From positions 1 to 47,077 of the forward strand of contig JBBSEC010000021.1 in the NCBI GenBank assembly GCA_038240075.1: 47,077 nucleotides of DNA. The letters are read 5' to 3'. Under the pieces are notes generated by a model. That model was not told the DNA's origin. It saw only the letters and a list, made by a program, of their open reading frames with translations, and searched no databases. The translations under genes were made by a program, and so were the position numbers. The stretch comes from DATBAK01 sp038240075 (lineage in GTDB: Bacteria; Actinomycetota; Acidimicrobiia; IMCC26256; PALSA-610). Positions 1 to 8,125 of this stretch are shown piece by piece. Each line of letters opens with the position of its first letter. The stretch's first letter is position 1.

Positions 1-950
1 AGTACTTCGAGAAGTCGGCGTTGTTCCATGCGGTCAATCTGTCGAAGCGGGGGATCACCCTCGATCTGTCACAGGAGAGCGGCCGCGAGCTCACGCGGAG
101 GCTCGTTGCGGAGTGCGACGTCGTTACGGAGAACTTCACGCCTCGAGTGCTCGACGACTTCGGCCTCTCGTACGCCGCCATCCGGGTGATCCGCCCCGAC
201 GTTGTGATGCTGCGGCTGCCCGCCTTCGGCCTCACGGGGCCGTGGCGGGACCGGCCCGGCTTCGCGCAGACGATGGAGCAGCTCACGGGGATGGCGTGGG
301 TCACGGGCTACGAAGGTGGACCGCCGATCATCGCGGGTGGCGTCGTCGACCCGATGGTCGGCACGCACGCCGCGCTCGCGGTCGTTGCGGCGCTCGAGCA
401 TCGCGACCGGACGGGTGAGGGCGGGCTCGTCGAGATGGCCATGATCGAGGTCGCGGTGGCGACGACCGCCGAGCAGGTGATCCGGTTCTCCGAGTACGGC
501 GAGCTCGTCGGCCGCCGCGGTGAAGGTGGAGTCTTCCGCTGCGCGGGTGACGACGAATGGGTCGCGCTCGACCAGGCGGCCGACCCGCTCGACGCAGCCG
601 CGCGCGCCGAATGGAGCGCGACACGCACGAAGGAGGAAGCCGGCGCGCAACTGCGCGCGGAAGGCATCGCCGCGTGGCCCGTCGTTCCCGGTCACCTCGC
701 GCTCGACGACCCGCAGTTGCGCGCGCGTCGCTACTTCGAACCGCTCGACCATGCGCTCGTCGGCCGCCACGACTACCCGACGTTTCCGATGCGGATGTCG
801 GCAGGCCCGCACACGTTCTGGTCGACGCCCGCGCCGACCCTCGGCGAGCACACCGACGAGGTGCTGCGCGCGGTCGGCGTCACCGACGCCGAGCTCGCCG
901 ACCTCCGGGCGCGCCACGTGATCGGCACCGCCCCGCTCGCGCCCGGCTGA
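1..950 (+). CDS. CaiB/BaiF family CoA-transferase, 5' end cut by window
   Basis: This is the C-terminal part (about 316 residues, open to base 3 in frame) of a family III CoA-transferase. These enzymes move CoA between organic acids through aspartyl-CoA chemistry. The FGLTGPW-x-DRPGF-x-Q stretch and the GEGGLVEMAMIE segment are family hallmarks. The latter sits where the catalytic acid lies, and here it reads VEM, as in many uncharacterised members. Family members are usually about 400 residues, so roughly the first 80 lie outside the window. The TTG at 21 is only an internal codon, because the frame is open upstream with family-like sequence. The substrate cannot be told. The next gene starts 69 bp later behind its own promoter. 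Confidence 0.88.
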   Translation, partial: YFEKSALFHAVNLSKRGITLDLSQESGRELTRRLVAECDVVTENFTPRVLDDFGLSYAAIRVIRPDVVMLRLPAFGLTGPWRDRPGFAQTMEQLTGMAWVTGYEGGPPIIAGGVVDPMVGTHAALAVVAALEHRDRTGEGGLVEMAMIEVAVATTAEQVIRFSEYGELVGRRGEGGVFRCAGDDEWVALDQAADPLDAAARAEWSATRTKEEAGAQLRAEGIAAWPVVPGHLALDDPQLRARRYFEPLDHALVGRHDYPTFPMRMSAGPHTFWSTPAPTLGEHTDEVLRAVGVTDAELADLRARHVIGTAPLAPG

Positions 951-961
951 GAACGGCGGGA

Positions 962-990
962 TTGACTCGGCAGGGGAGCCGTGCTCAAAT
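962..990 (+). promoter_or_regulatory. Promoter of the gntR-ABC operon
   Basis: TTGACT (962-967), a 17-bp spacer and TCAAAT (985-990) form a plausible sigma-A-type promoter. The -10 overlaps the left edge of the palindrome at 987-1010, so a bound repressor would block it. The 5' leader would be only about 20 nt. Prediction from sequence only. Confidence 0.5.
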
Positions 991-1010
991 AACTAGATGC
1001 CTAGTGATTT
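987..1010. promoter_or_regulatory. Dyad operator, probably for the adjacent GntR regulator
   Basis: ACTAG-ATGC-CTAGT (992-1005) is a perfect inverted repeat. It is extended by AAAT (987-990) and ATTT (1007-1010) on either side. It lies across the -10 and the predicted transcription start and ends 9 bp before the regulator's start. This is the usual place for a YtrA/GntR autoregulatory operator. Confidence 0.6.
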
Positions 1011-1019
1011 GATCGTTTG

Positions 1020-1412
1020 GTGATCTCCCTGCGGCTCGACACCAAGTCGGGCATCCCGCCGTATCTCCAGATCGCGCAGCAGGTTCGTCAGGCCCTCGTG
1101 GCCGGGATCCTGCGTCCGGGCGACCAGTTGCCCACGGTGAAGGAGGTCGTCACACAGTTGGCGATCAACCCGAACACCGTCTTCAAGGGCTACCGGGAGT
1201 TGGAGCACGAAGGCCTGGTGGAAGGGCGTCCGGGTGCGGGCACCTTCGTGCTGCGGCGACCGCCCGGTCCGGCGCCCGGTGCACACGCGGCCCTCGTCCG
1301 CAGCCTGGCGCGGTGGGTCGACAAGGCGCGCGACGCCGGTCTCGACGACCGGTCGATCGAGGCCATGGTGCGCGAGACGCTGCACGCGGGCGGCGCCGAG
1401 GCCATCGCATGA
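1020..1412 (+). CDS. GntR family regulator, YtrA subfamily
   Basis: This 130-residue regulator has an N-terminal winged helix (about residues 10-75). It contains SGIPPYLQIAQQVRQAL, the recognition-helix region TVKEVVTQLAINPNTVFKGYRELE and the wing GLVEGRPGAGTFV. A short C-terminal helical tail follows instead of the large effector domain of other GntR types. That small size is typical of the YtrA subgroup, whose genes are usually linked to ABC exporters. GTG at 1020 is preferred because the product then begins VISLRLDTKSG, like family members; TTG at 1017 is an alternative. Its stop overlaps the next start (ATGA), so the gene is translationally coupled to the ABC ATPase. It probably represses its own operon through the dyad at 987-1010. 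Confidence 0.88.
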   Translation: MISLRLDTKSGIPPYLQIAQQVRQALVAGILRPGDQLPTVKEVVTQLAINPNTVFKGYRELEHEGLVEGRPGAGTFVLRRPPGPAPGAHAALVRSLARWVDKARDAGLDDRSIEAMVRETLHAGGAEAIA

Positions 1413-2305
1413 CCGACCTCGCCATCGACACCGTCGACCTCGGGAAACGGTACGGATCGGTGTGGGCGCTGCAACACTGCTCGATCGAGGTTCCGGTCGG
1501 GCGAGTGTCGGGGCTCGTCGGCGCCAACGGGGCGGGCAAGACCACGTTGATGCGCATGCTCGCGGGCCTGAGCCGTCCGAGTGCCGGCACCGCCCACGTC
1601 GCGGGGCGTGCACCCGCCGACAACCGTGATTTCCTCCGCGAGATCGGCTACCTCGCGCAGGAGGTTCCGCTCTACCGGCGCTGGAACGCCGAGGATCACC
1701 TGGCGCTCGGCGCGCACATGAACCCGGCCTGGGACGACGGGCTGACGCGCGATCGCCTGCGCAATCTGCGGATCCCGCTCGACCGCCCGATGGAAGCGCT
1801 GTCGGGCGGCATGCGGGCGCAGGTCGCGCTGGCGCTCGCGCTCGGGAAACGTCCGCAGGTGCTGCTGCTCGACGAGCCGGTCGCCGCGCTCGATCCGCTC
1901 GCCCGCCGAGAGTTCCTCTCCGCGCTCGCGGGTGCCGTCGCCGATGGTGGCGTCACCGTCTTGTTGTCGAGCCACCTGCTCCCGGACCTCGAGCGCGTGT
2001 GCGACCACCTCATTCTCATCGCCGACTCGCAGCCGGTGATCTGTGCCGAGATCGACGACCTGCTCGCGTCGCACAAGCTGCTCACGGCGCCCGCGCGCGA
2101 CACCACCGCGATCGAGCGTGATCATCAGGTGCTCACATGCACCCGCACACCGCGTGAAGTGAGTTTGATCGCGAAATTGAACGGTCCCGTGATCGATCCC
2201 GCGTGGCGTGTCGACGACATCGACCTCGAGGAGATCGTGCTCGCGTACCTAGGGCAACGTTCGCATCAGGAGACGGGATTCGCACTCGTGGAGGGCGGCC
2301 GATGA
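1409..2305 (+). CDS. ABC transporter ATP-binding protein
   Basis: This 298-residue ATPase energises the membrane protein encoded next to it. It shows Walker A GANGAGKTT (about residue 38), a Q-loop region around YLAQEVPLYRRW, the signature LSGGM, Walker B VLLLDEPVAALDP and the H-loop LLSSHLL. About 80 residues follow the nucleotide-binding domain, as in CcmA/YtrB-type exporter ATPases. The ATG at 1409 overlaps the gntR stop. A longer reading frame upstream has no family similarity and would run inside gntR. The stop at 2303-2305 overlaps the permease ATG, completing a tightly coupled three-gene operon. The cargo is unknown; YtrA-linked systems often respond to cell-envelope stress or antibiotics. 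Confidence 0.92.
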   Translation: MTDLAIDTVDLGKRYGSVWALQHCSIEVPVGRVSGLVGANGAGKTTLMRMLAGLSRPSAGTAHVAGRAPADNRDFLREIGYLAQEVPLYRRWNAEDHLALGAHMNPAWDDGLTRDRLRNLRIPLDRPMEALSGGMRAQVALALALGKRPQVLLLDEPVAALDPLARREFLSALAGAVADGGVTVLLSSHLLPDLERVCDHLILIADSQPVICAEIDDLLASHKLLTAPARDTTAIERDHQVLTCTRTPREVSLIAKLNGPVIDPAWRVDDIDLEEIVLAYLGQRSHQETGFALVEGGR

Positions 2306-3237
2306 CCTGGCTGCTGTGGCGCCAGCACCGCAGTCAGGCACTGGTGACGGGGATCGCGATCGCACTGTTCGCGGTGGCGGTCTGGCTCACCGGCGTGCAC
2401 ATGGGCAACATTCTCTACGCCGCCCGCAACTGCGATGCGACCCACACCTGCGGCTTCAACGGCAACCTGTTCTCGGGCTACGGCGCCATCATCGATCTCG
2501 TGCACCTGAGCATCGTCGTGCCGCTCCTGCTCGGCGCGTTCTTCGGAGCCTCGTTGATCGCGCGCGAGACGGAGCACGCGACGAACGTGCTCGTGTGGAC
2601 GCAGTCGGTCACCCGGCGCCGCTGGCTCTTCAGCAAGGTCGCGACCGCCATCGGCGCGACGATCGTCCTGAGCGCGGCGATCAGCGCGCTCGTCACGTGG
2701 TGGTCGGGCACACCGAACTCGTTCTACGGGAACCGGTTCGAAGGCGCGCAGTTCGACTCGCAGAACATCGCACCGATCGCGTTCGCGGTGTTCGCGGTCG
2801 CCCTCGGGCTCGCCGCCGGGAGCATCCTGAGGCGGCCGCTGCCGGCGCTGGCGACGACGGTCTTCGCGTACGCGGGGGTTCGCCTGCTCGTCTCGGTGTA
2901 CCTACGACCGCACTATGAGAAGGCGGTCTCCCGGGTCTACGCCCTGACGGCGAACGCGAACCCGCCGTCAGGCTCGTGGACCCTCAGCCAGCACCTCGTC
3001 ACCGGGGCCGGTAAGAGCGCCGACGGGCCCATCGCGATCCCCGATACGTGCCGCGTGGCCGCCGACCGGACGACCTCCGACACCTGTCTCGGCAAGCTCG
3101 GCTATCACTTCGTCATTCGCCTGCATCCGGCGAGCCAGTACTGGCGGTTCCAATGGATGGAAGCCGGGCTGTTCCTCGTGCTCGCGGCCGCGCTCGTCGC
3201 GGTTGCGCTCGTGCATACGCTCCGGCACGACGCGTAG
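2302..3237 (+). CDS. ABC transporter permease (ABC-2-like membrane protein)
   Basis: This 311-residue membrane protein has about six hydrophobic segments. The first follows a short cytoplasmic start (MTWLLWRQHRSQ) at about residues 14-32. Others lie near residues 60-80, 110-135, 150-175 and 180-200, and the last at the C-terminus (GLFLVLAAALVAVALVHTL). Two hydrophilic regions would face outside, one near NCDATHTCGFNGN and one between the last two helices, each carrying a Cys pair. The ATG at 2302 gives a 4-bp overlap with the ATPase; a longer frame upstream is a shadow of that gene. It is the partner of the preceding ATPase and the last gene of the GntR-controlled operon. Its substrate is not evident. 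Confidence 0.85.
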   Translation: MTWLLWRQHRSQALVTGIAIALFAVAVWLTGVHMGNILYAARNCDATHTCGFNGNLFSGYGAIIDLVHLSIVVPLLLGAFFGASLIARETEHATNVLVWTQSVTRRRWLFSKVATAIGATIVLSAAISALVTWWSGTPNSFYGNRFEGAQFDSQNIAPIAFAVFAVALGLAAGSILRRPLPALATTVFAYAGVRLLVSVYLRPHYEKAVSRVYALTANANPPSGSWTLSQHLVTGAGKSADGPIAIPDTCRVAADRTTSDTCLGKLGYHFVIRLHPASQYWRFQWMEAGLFLVLAAALVAVALVHTLRHDA

Positions 3238-3259
3238 GGGATAGGCGCGCGGATCGCGT

Positions 3260-3709
3260 CTACTCGAGCTCGGCCTTGATCCGTTCGAGCGTGGTGCGCA
3301 TGTCGTTGCGGTTGGTCTTGCCGCGCGCCCAACCGAGCACAGCCCAGTAGAGGCGGAGCGCGGCGGTGTTCGCGAGCGTGAACGACTCGGTGACATCGGT
3401 GCCGTCGCCGGAGGCCTGCAACTCGTAGCGCCAGACGTTCAGCGGCTTGTCGGCCGGACCGACACCGAACGCGAACTCGCGGCCCGGCACGCACGCGGAG
3501 ACGACGCAGGTCGTCCAGTAGACCGGACCGATGCCGTTGCGTTTCACGTGGCCGCGGAACTTGGCGCCGACGGCCGGCCCGGTCGCGCCGTCGACCCACT
3601 CGGCCTCGAAGGTCTCGGGGCTGTACTTGCCGATCTTGGTGACGTCGCTCACCAGCTCCCACACGCGTTCGGGAGGTGCGGCGATGTGAACGGTGACGGA
3701 GTCGTGCAT
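3260..3709 (-). CDS. SRPBCC (polyketide cyclase/START-like) family protein
   Basis: This 149-residue single-domain protein has the helix-grip fold. It starts with HDSVTVHIAAPPERVWELVSDVTKIGKYSPE, the usual beta1-alpha1 pattern of polyketide cyclase/dehydrase-type SRPBCC proteins. It ends with a long helix that closes a hydrophobic ligand pocket. No catalytic motif allows a specific reaction to be named. The gene lies downstream of the FAD oxidase on the same strand. It has its own predicted leaderless promoter, whose -10 (3716-3721) includes the oxidase stop codon. Confidence 0.85.
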   Translation of the reverse strand: MHDSVTVHIAAPPERVWELVSDVTKIGKYSPETFEAEWVDGATGPAVGAKFRGHVKRNGIGPVYWTTCVVSACVPGREFAFGVGPADKPLNVWRYELQASGDGTDVTESFTLANTAALRLYWAVLGWARGKTNRNDMRTTLERIKAELE

Positions 3710-3715
3710 CGGCGC

Positions 3716-3721
3716 AATCTA
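3716..3721 (-). promoter_or_regulatory. -10 hexamer TAGATT for a leaderless SRPBCC mRNA
   Basis: On the minus strand TAGATT is followed by 6 nt and then the ATG at 3709. Its first three bases are the TAG stop of the upstream oxidase gene. No Shine-Dalgarno sequence is present. Confidence 0.5.
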
Positions 3722-4849
3722 GGAGATCGAGGGCGCCGCGAAGGGCGTGAGGTCGATCTCGGTCGGCTGTCCGAGCGCGAGGTCGGTGACCGCGCTCGCG
3801 CCCCACGGCCCGAAGGTGAGCCCGCTCGCGCCGTGGCCGGTCGCAACGAACGCGCCGGGCCGGCCGGGGAGCGGCCCGAGGATCGGGAGCCCGGTGGTCG
3901 AGACCGGCCGCAAGCCCACGCGTACCTCGAGCACGGTCGCGTCGGCGAGCCCGGGCGCGACCGAGAGCGCGCGGTCGATGATCTCCTGTATCCCGGCGAC
4001 GGTGACGCGCGTGTCGAAGCCGGTGTCGTCGTGGGTCGCGCCGCACACGACCCGACCGCCGGGCCACGCGACCATGTAGTGGTCGTGCAGCGGCGACACC
4101 ACCGGCCACGCCGCGGTGTCGACGCCTTCGAGCTGCAGGTGCGCGATTTGTCCCCGTTGGGGAACGACGGGGAGGCTGACGCCGAGCCGCTCGGCCAACG
4201 TGGGAGTCCACGCGCCCCCGGCGATGACGACGGCCCGCGCCTCGATTGATCGCGTACCGCACCTGATGCCGGTGACCTGCTCGCCGTCGAAGATCAGATC
4301 GTCGACGGTTCCGGGCATGCGTTCGAGGCCGTGATGCTCTGCGGCGCGCAACAACGCGGCCGTCAGCTGGCGCCCGTCGACGCGGGCCGCGTGGCGGGAG
4401 ACGAATGCCTTCAGCACGGTTCCGAGCACCGGGAACCGGTCGTGCGCGGCGGCAGGTGTGATCTCGTCGATGCCGTCCGGAACCGGGCCGGGACGCTCTG
4501 GGTCGAGCAGGAGACGGAGGTAGGCGTCGATCATCGCGACTTCGCGTTCGTCGCGCGCGATCACGAGCTTGCCGCAACGCGAGAAGCCGGTGTCGTGCTC
4601 ACCGTTGCGCGCCAGTGAGTCGATGAGCTCGGCGTAGAACGCGGGGGTCGCATCGACCATCGGCTGTCGCGGTGAGCCGTCGCGGATCTCGGTCTCGGGC
4701 GACACGATGCCCGCGCCCGCATCGGTCGCGCGGCCTTCGTGGTGGGCGTCGACGAGGAGGGTCCGGGCGCCGTGACCAACGCTGCGGTAGGCGGCCGAGG
4801 CGCCGACGACGCCACCGCCGACGACGATCAGGTCGAACACGGCGCCCAC
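3719..4849 (-). CDS. FAD-dependent amine oxidase, DAO/glycine oxidase family
   Basis: This 376-residue flavoenzyme of the D-amino acid oxidase fold would oxidise the C-N bond of a secondary or primary amine such as glycine, sarcosine or a D-amino acid. The N-terminal Rossmann motif is DLIVVGGGVVGASAAYRS, with the acidic ribose-binding residue in LLVDAHHEG. GAWTPTLAERLG and VPQRGQIAHLQ are typical of the family middle. The C-terminal FAD-binding motif is GLRPVSTTGLPILGPLP...ATGHGASGLTFGPWGASAVTDL. GTG at 4849 follows a purine-rich GGGGAAGG. It diverges from the MFS gene. The nearby purU hints at one-carbon or amine metabolism, but the substrate is not fixed by the sequence. Confidence 0.85.
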   Translation of the reverse strand: MGAVFDLIVVGGGVVGASAAYRSVGHGARTLLVDAHHEGRATDAGAGIVSPETEIRDGSPRQPMVDATPAFYAELIDSLARNGEHDTGFSRCGKLVIARDEREVAMIDAYLRLLLDPERPGPVPDGIDEITPAAAHDRFPVLGTVLKAFVSRHAARVDGRQLTAALLRAAEHHGLERMPGTVDDLIFDGEQVTGIRCGTRSIEARAVVIAGGAWTPTLAERLGVSLPVVPQRGQIAHLQLEGVDTAAWPVVSPLHDHYMVAWPGGRVVCGATHDDTGFDTRVTVAGIQEIIDRALSVAPGLADATVLEVRVGLRPVSTTGLPILGPLPGRPGAFVATGHGASGLTFGPWGASAVTDLALGQPTEIDLTPFAAPSIS

Positions 4850-4891
4850 CCTTCCCCGTCCCCGGCTTACGGGTCAACCTCCGGCCTCCTC

Positions 4892-4897
4892 TAGGTT
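4892..4897 (+). promoter_or_regulatory. -10 hexamer TAGGTT for the MFS gene
   Basis: TAGGTT ends 8 nt before the ATG at 4906. There is no ribosome-binding site between them, so the mRNA is predicted to be leaderless or nearly so. Confidence 0.45.
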
Positions 4898-4905
4898 TGC
4901 CGGCG

Positions 4906-6195
4906 ATGCAGGTGCACCGTTCCGACGACGCCGACTCGGAGCAGGTATCCGACGCCCTCATCGACGGCGATGTCGTCCTGGTCACCGGAACGGCGCGCGC
5001 CGCACTGCGCCACCGCGACTTCCGCGTGTTCTGGGCGGGGGTGTTCGCTTCCAACGTCGGCACGTGGATGCAGAACGTGCTGCTCGGCGCGTACGGGTTC
5101 GTGCTGACCCACTCGGCGGGCTACGTCGGGTTGCTCGCCTTCGCGCAGCTCGGCCCACTGCTGTTCCTGTCGACCGTGAGCGGGGTGCTCGCCGACACGC
5201 TCGACCGGCGGCGTCTGCTCGTGACCGCCCAGCTTGTGCAGCTCGTGCTCGCCCTGGTGCTCGCCGGTCTTGCCCTCAAGCACCACCCGTCGCCGGCGGC
5301 CATCTTCGTGTGCGTGCTGGCGATCGGCATCGCCAACGCCGTGGGCGGTCCGGGGATGAGCGCGATCATGCCGTCGCTCGTGCCGCGTGAGGATCTCTCG
5401 GGCGCGGTTGCGTTGGCGTCGGTGCAGATGAACCTCTCGCGCGTCATCGGCCCGCCGATTGCGGCGCTGATCTACTCGCAGTGGGGAGCCTCGCCGGTCT
5501 TCGTCATCAACGCGCTCACGTACCTCGCCGCGGTGTACAGCCTGCTCGCCGCCCGCTACCCACGCAGGGTCGACACCGTGATCGCGGAACGCGGGTTCGC
5601 GCGACTCATGTCGGGGTTCCGGGTCGCGTTGTCCGACCGGCTCGTGACCCGCGTGCTCTTCGTGGTGTTCACCTTCTCGTTCGTGTCGCTGAACTTCATC
5701 TCCTTCATGTCGGTCGTCGCGGCCGAGCACTACGGCATCTCACCCAAGTCGACGAGCTACGGCATGTTGTACGCGTGCTTCGGCCTCGGCGCGGCGATCG
5801 GAGCGGTCAGCGTCGGGTCGGTGTTCGCGGCGCGGTCGAAGTCGCTGTTGGTGCGCCCCGGTCTCGTCGCCTTCGCCGCGCTCCTCGCGCTCTTCGGGCT
5901 CCTGCGCGTCGGCGCGGCGTCGTTCCCGGTTGCGTTCGCGCTCGGGTACGCGTACTTCGTCGTGATCACTTCGCTGTCGACGGTGCTGCAGGAGCACATC
6001 GCGGAGGCCGTACGGGGCCGCGTCACCGCGTTGTGGATCATGGGCTTCGGCGGCTCGGTCGGTGTCGGCGCGCTCGTGTGGGGTCCGTTCGCCCACCGCT
6101 CGATCGGTGCGCTCCTTGTGCTCGGCGCGGTCTGGGCCGTCGTGCTCGCGGTGCTGTGCGCGCCCGCCCGTCTGGTCCCGGAGCGCGCGCGTTAG
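4906..6195 (+). CDS. MFS transporter, EntS-like (MFS_3) family
   Basis: This 429-residue major facilitator protein has about 12 membrane helices. The hallmark start is ALRHRDFRVFWAGVFASNVGTWMQNVLLGAYGF, where FRVFWAG-x-F-S-x-GTWMQ is typical of EntS-like exporters. An inter-helix basic loop, DTLDRRRLL, is the motif A equivalent. The about 30-residue hydrophilic N-terminus is acidic. Members export siderophores, antibiotics or other small molecules; the cargo is not predictable. ATG 4906 was chosen over an open frame running back to 4672, because that region overlaps the divergent oxidase and codes for Arg-rich shadow sequence. The stop interlocks with that of purU in a 4-bp convergent overlap (TTAG). 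Confidence 0.88.
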   Translation: MQVHRSDDADSEQVSDALIDGDVVLVTGTARAALRHRDFRVFWAGVFASNVGTWMQNVLLGAYGFVLTHSAGYVGLLAFAQLGPLLFLSTVSGVLADTLDRRRLLVTAQLVQLVLALVLAGLALKHHPSPAAIFVCVLAIGIANAVGGPGMSAIMPSLVPREDLSGAVALASVQMNLSRVIGPPIAALIYSQWGASPVFVINALTYLAAVYSLLAARYPRRVDTVIAERGFARLMSGFRVALSDRLVTRVLFVVFTFSFVSLNFISFMSVVAAEHYGISPKSTSYGMLYACFGLGAAIGAVSVGSVFAARSKSLLVRPGLVAFAALLALFGLLRVGAASFPVAFALGYAYFVVITSLSTVLQEHIAEAVRGRVTALWIMGFGGSVGVGALVWGPFAHRSIGALLVLGAVWAVVLAVLCAPARLVPERAR

Positions 6196-7028
6196 TCGAA
6201 CACGGCGGTGCGGCGGCCGTAGACGATCACACGGTGCTCGACGTGCAGGCGGACGGCTTCCGCGAGCACGAGGGTCTCGAGGTCGCGTCCGCGGCGGGTG
6301 AGGCGCGCCGGGTCGTCGCGGTGCGAGACCGGCAGCACCTGCTGGGCGATGATCGGACCTTCGTCGAGCTCGGGTGTCACGTAGTGCGCGGTCGCACCGA
6401 TGACCTTGACGCCGCGTGCGTGGGCCTGCGCGTACGGGCGGGCGCCGGCGAACGACGGCAGGAACGAGTGGTGCACGTTGATCATCCGCTGCGGGTAGCG
6501 GTCGACGATCCAGTCGGGCAGGACGAGCATGTAGCGCGCGAGCACGACGAGATCGACGGCGACCTCGTCGAGCACGTTCGTGAGGCGCTGCTCCTGACCG
6601 GCGCGATCGCCGTCGACCGGCAGATACTGGAACGGCACGTCGAATCGGGCCGCGAGCTCGCCGGTGTCGGGATGGTTGGCCGCGACGACCGCGATCTCGA
6701 TCGGTAGCTCGCCCAGCGCGGTGCGCACCAGCAGATCGCCGACGCAGTGTCCCTGGCGCGACGCGAGGAGCGCGACGCGCACGAGCCGGGCGCGGTCGTG
6801 CAGCTCCCACAACATCGCGAAGCGTTCGGCGATGGGTGCGAACGCGATCCGGAGCTCGTCGATCGGGCCGTCGACGTCGAACTCGATGCGCTGGAGGAAC
6901 AGGTCCGCGACCGGATCCGAGTGCTCGTCGGCCTCGACGATGTTGCCGCCGACGGCCGCGACGAACGCGCCGATGTCGGCCACGATGCCGGGTTGGTCGG
7001 GACAGGAGAGCAGCAGCACGGCTCGCAT
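6192..7028 (-). CDS. purU: Formyltetrahydrofolate deformylase
   Basis: This 278-residue enzyme hydrolyses 10-formyl-THF to THF and formate, balancing one-carbon pools. The N-terminal ACT domain (about residues 1-80, MRAVLLLSCPDQPGIVADI) is the allosteric part known to sense methionine/glycine in the family. The C-terminal formyltransferase-like domain holds VDLVVLARYMLVLP, NVHHSFLPSFAGARPY (catalytic Asn and His) and GATAHYVTPELDEGPIIAQ with the catalytic Asp. The length matches the family. It starts 4 bp after the upstream deacetylase gene on the same strand, so the two are probably cotranscribed. A GAGGA-type ribosome-binding site lies in the end of that gene. Confidence 0.95.
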   Translation of the reverse strand: MRAVLLLSCPDQPGIVADIGAFVAAVGGNIVEADEHSDPVADLFLQRIEFDVDGPIDELRIAFAPIAERFAMLWELHDRARLVRVALLASRQGHCVGDLLVRTALGELPIEIAVVAANHPDTGELAARFDVPFQYLPVDGDRAGQEQRLTNVLDEVAVDLVVLARYMLVLPDWIVDRYPQRMINVHHSFLPSFAGARPYAQAHARGVKVIGATAHYVTPELDEGPIIAQQVLPVSHRDDPARLTRRGRDLETLVLAEAVRLHVEHRVIVYGRRTAVFD

Positions 7029-7032
7029 GGGG

Positions 7033-8067
7033 TTACGCGTCCTCGAACGCGGCGAGCACGTTCACGACGTTGCGGCCGATCACGTCGAGGCAGTAGCCGC
7101 CTTCCTGAACGAAGAGCGTCGGGAGTGCGAGCGACGCGATCGCGGCGCCGAGGCGACCGAAGTCGTCACCGGTGAGGCGGAACGAGTCGGGGTCCTCCAG
7201 CGCGGTGTCGACGCCGAGCGACACGACCAACGTGTCGGCGCCGAACGCGCCGATCGCGCGGCACGCGACCAGGAGCGCCTCCGCGTACGCCGACCATTCG
7301 GTGCCCGGTGGCAGTGGCAGGTTGTGGGTGGTGCCGGCGCCGGCACCGACACCGCGCTCCTCGGCGAACCCCGAGAAGTAGGGGTAGTCGTCGGCGGGGT
7401 CGGCGTGGAGCGACGCGAAGAACACCGCGGGGTCCTCGGAGAAGAAAGCCTGGGTGCCGTTGCCGTGATGGAAGTCGACGTCGAGCACGGCAACCCGCGC
7501 GCCTTCATCGGCGAACGCGCGCGCCGCGATCGCGGCGTTGTTGAGATAGCAGTAACCGGCGAGACCGTCGTACGCCGCGTGATGGCCAGGAGGGCGGCAC
7601 AGCGCGTACACGCCGCCCTCGCCCGCGGCCCGCAACTCGTCGCCGGCCGTGAGCGCGATGTCGACGGCCGCGATCGACGCGTCCCAGGTGCCGGGCAGGA
7701 TGGGGTCGGTGTCATGCGAGTACCAGCCGAGCTTCGAGATCGGGTGCACGAGACGCGGCACCACTTCACCGCGAACCGGTCGCGCGTACGCCGTCGCCTC
7801 GCTGCCGAACTTCGCGTCCGTCGCCGCGATCCATTCGGTGTACGCGGTGCGCAGGAACTCGACGTAGTCGGGGGAGTGGACGCGTAACACCGGCGCGAGC
7901 CCGTGCGGCTCCGGCTCGCGTACCGGGCCGAGCCCGTTGACGTCGATCGCGGCGAGGATGCGATCGGCCCGCTCGGGAATCTCCGGCGCCGGTATGGGTG
8001 TGCCCGCGTCGAGAACGGCCCCGTGCGGCGCGTGCACGCGATGCGCTTCGGAGGCGACGGTGAGCAC
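7033..8067 (-). CDS. Histone deacetylase-family protein, acetylpolyamine amidohydrolase-like
   Basis: This 344-residue arginase/deacetylase-fold zinc hydrolase removes acetyl groups from acetylated amines. Seen here are RPPGHHA with the catalytic His pair (162-163) and GYCYLNNAAIAA. The zinc ligands are D198 and H200 in VLDVDFHHGNGTQ and D287 in GVDTALEDP. QEGGY carries the transition-state Tyr325. The general layout, with a long N-terminal loop before residue 110, resembles acetylpolyamine amidohydrolases and bacterial HDAC-like proteins of the same length. It is divergent from a FAD amine oxidase and upstream of purU, which fits breakdown of acetylated polyamines. That pathway is inference. 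Confidence 0.88.
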   Translation of the reverse strand: MLTVASEAHRVHAPHGAVLDAGTPIPAPEIPERADRILAAIDVNGLGPVREPEPHGLAPVLRVHSPDYVEFLRTAYTEWIAATDAKFGSEATAYARPVRGEVVPRLVHPISKLGWYSHDTDPILPGTWDASIAAVDIALTAGDELRAAGEGGVYALCRPPGHHAAYDGLAGYCYLNNAAIAARAFADEGARVAVLDVDFHHGNGTQAFFSEDPAVFFASLHADPADDYPYFSGFAEERGVGAGAGTTHNLPLPPGTEWSAYAEALLVACRAIGAFGADTLVVSLGVDTALEDPDSFRLTGDDFGRLGAAIASLALPTLFVQEGGYCLDVIGRNVVNVLAAFEDA

Positions 8068-8073
8068 CGCGGG

Positions 8074-8079
8074 AGCCTA
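8074..8079 (-). promoter_or_regulatory. -10 hexamer TAGGCT for the deacetylase gene
   Basis: On the minus strand TAGGCT is followed by CCCGCG and then the GTG start at 8067. This predicts a leaderless mRNA with GTG at or next to +1. Confidence 0.5.
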
Positions 8080-8111
8080 ACGACTCACCCGTTCGATGCG
8101 GCGAACACTCG

Positions 8112-8117
8112 TAGGCT
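8112..8117 (+). promoter_or_regulatory. -10 hexamer TAGGCT for the second FAD oxidase gene
   Basis: TAGGCT ends 8 nt before ATG 8126. The same hexamer serves the divergent gene 33 bp away, so the pair could be co-regulated from the short spacer. Confidence 0.5.
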
Positions 8118-8125
8118 GCGCGCGT

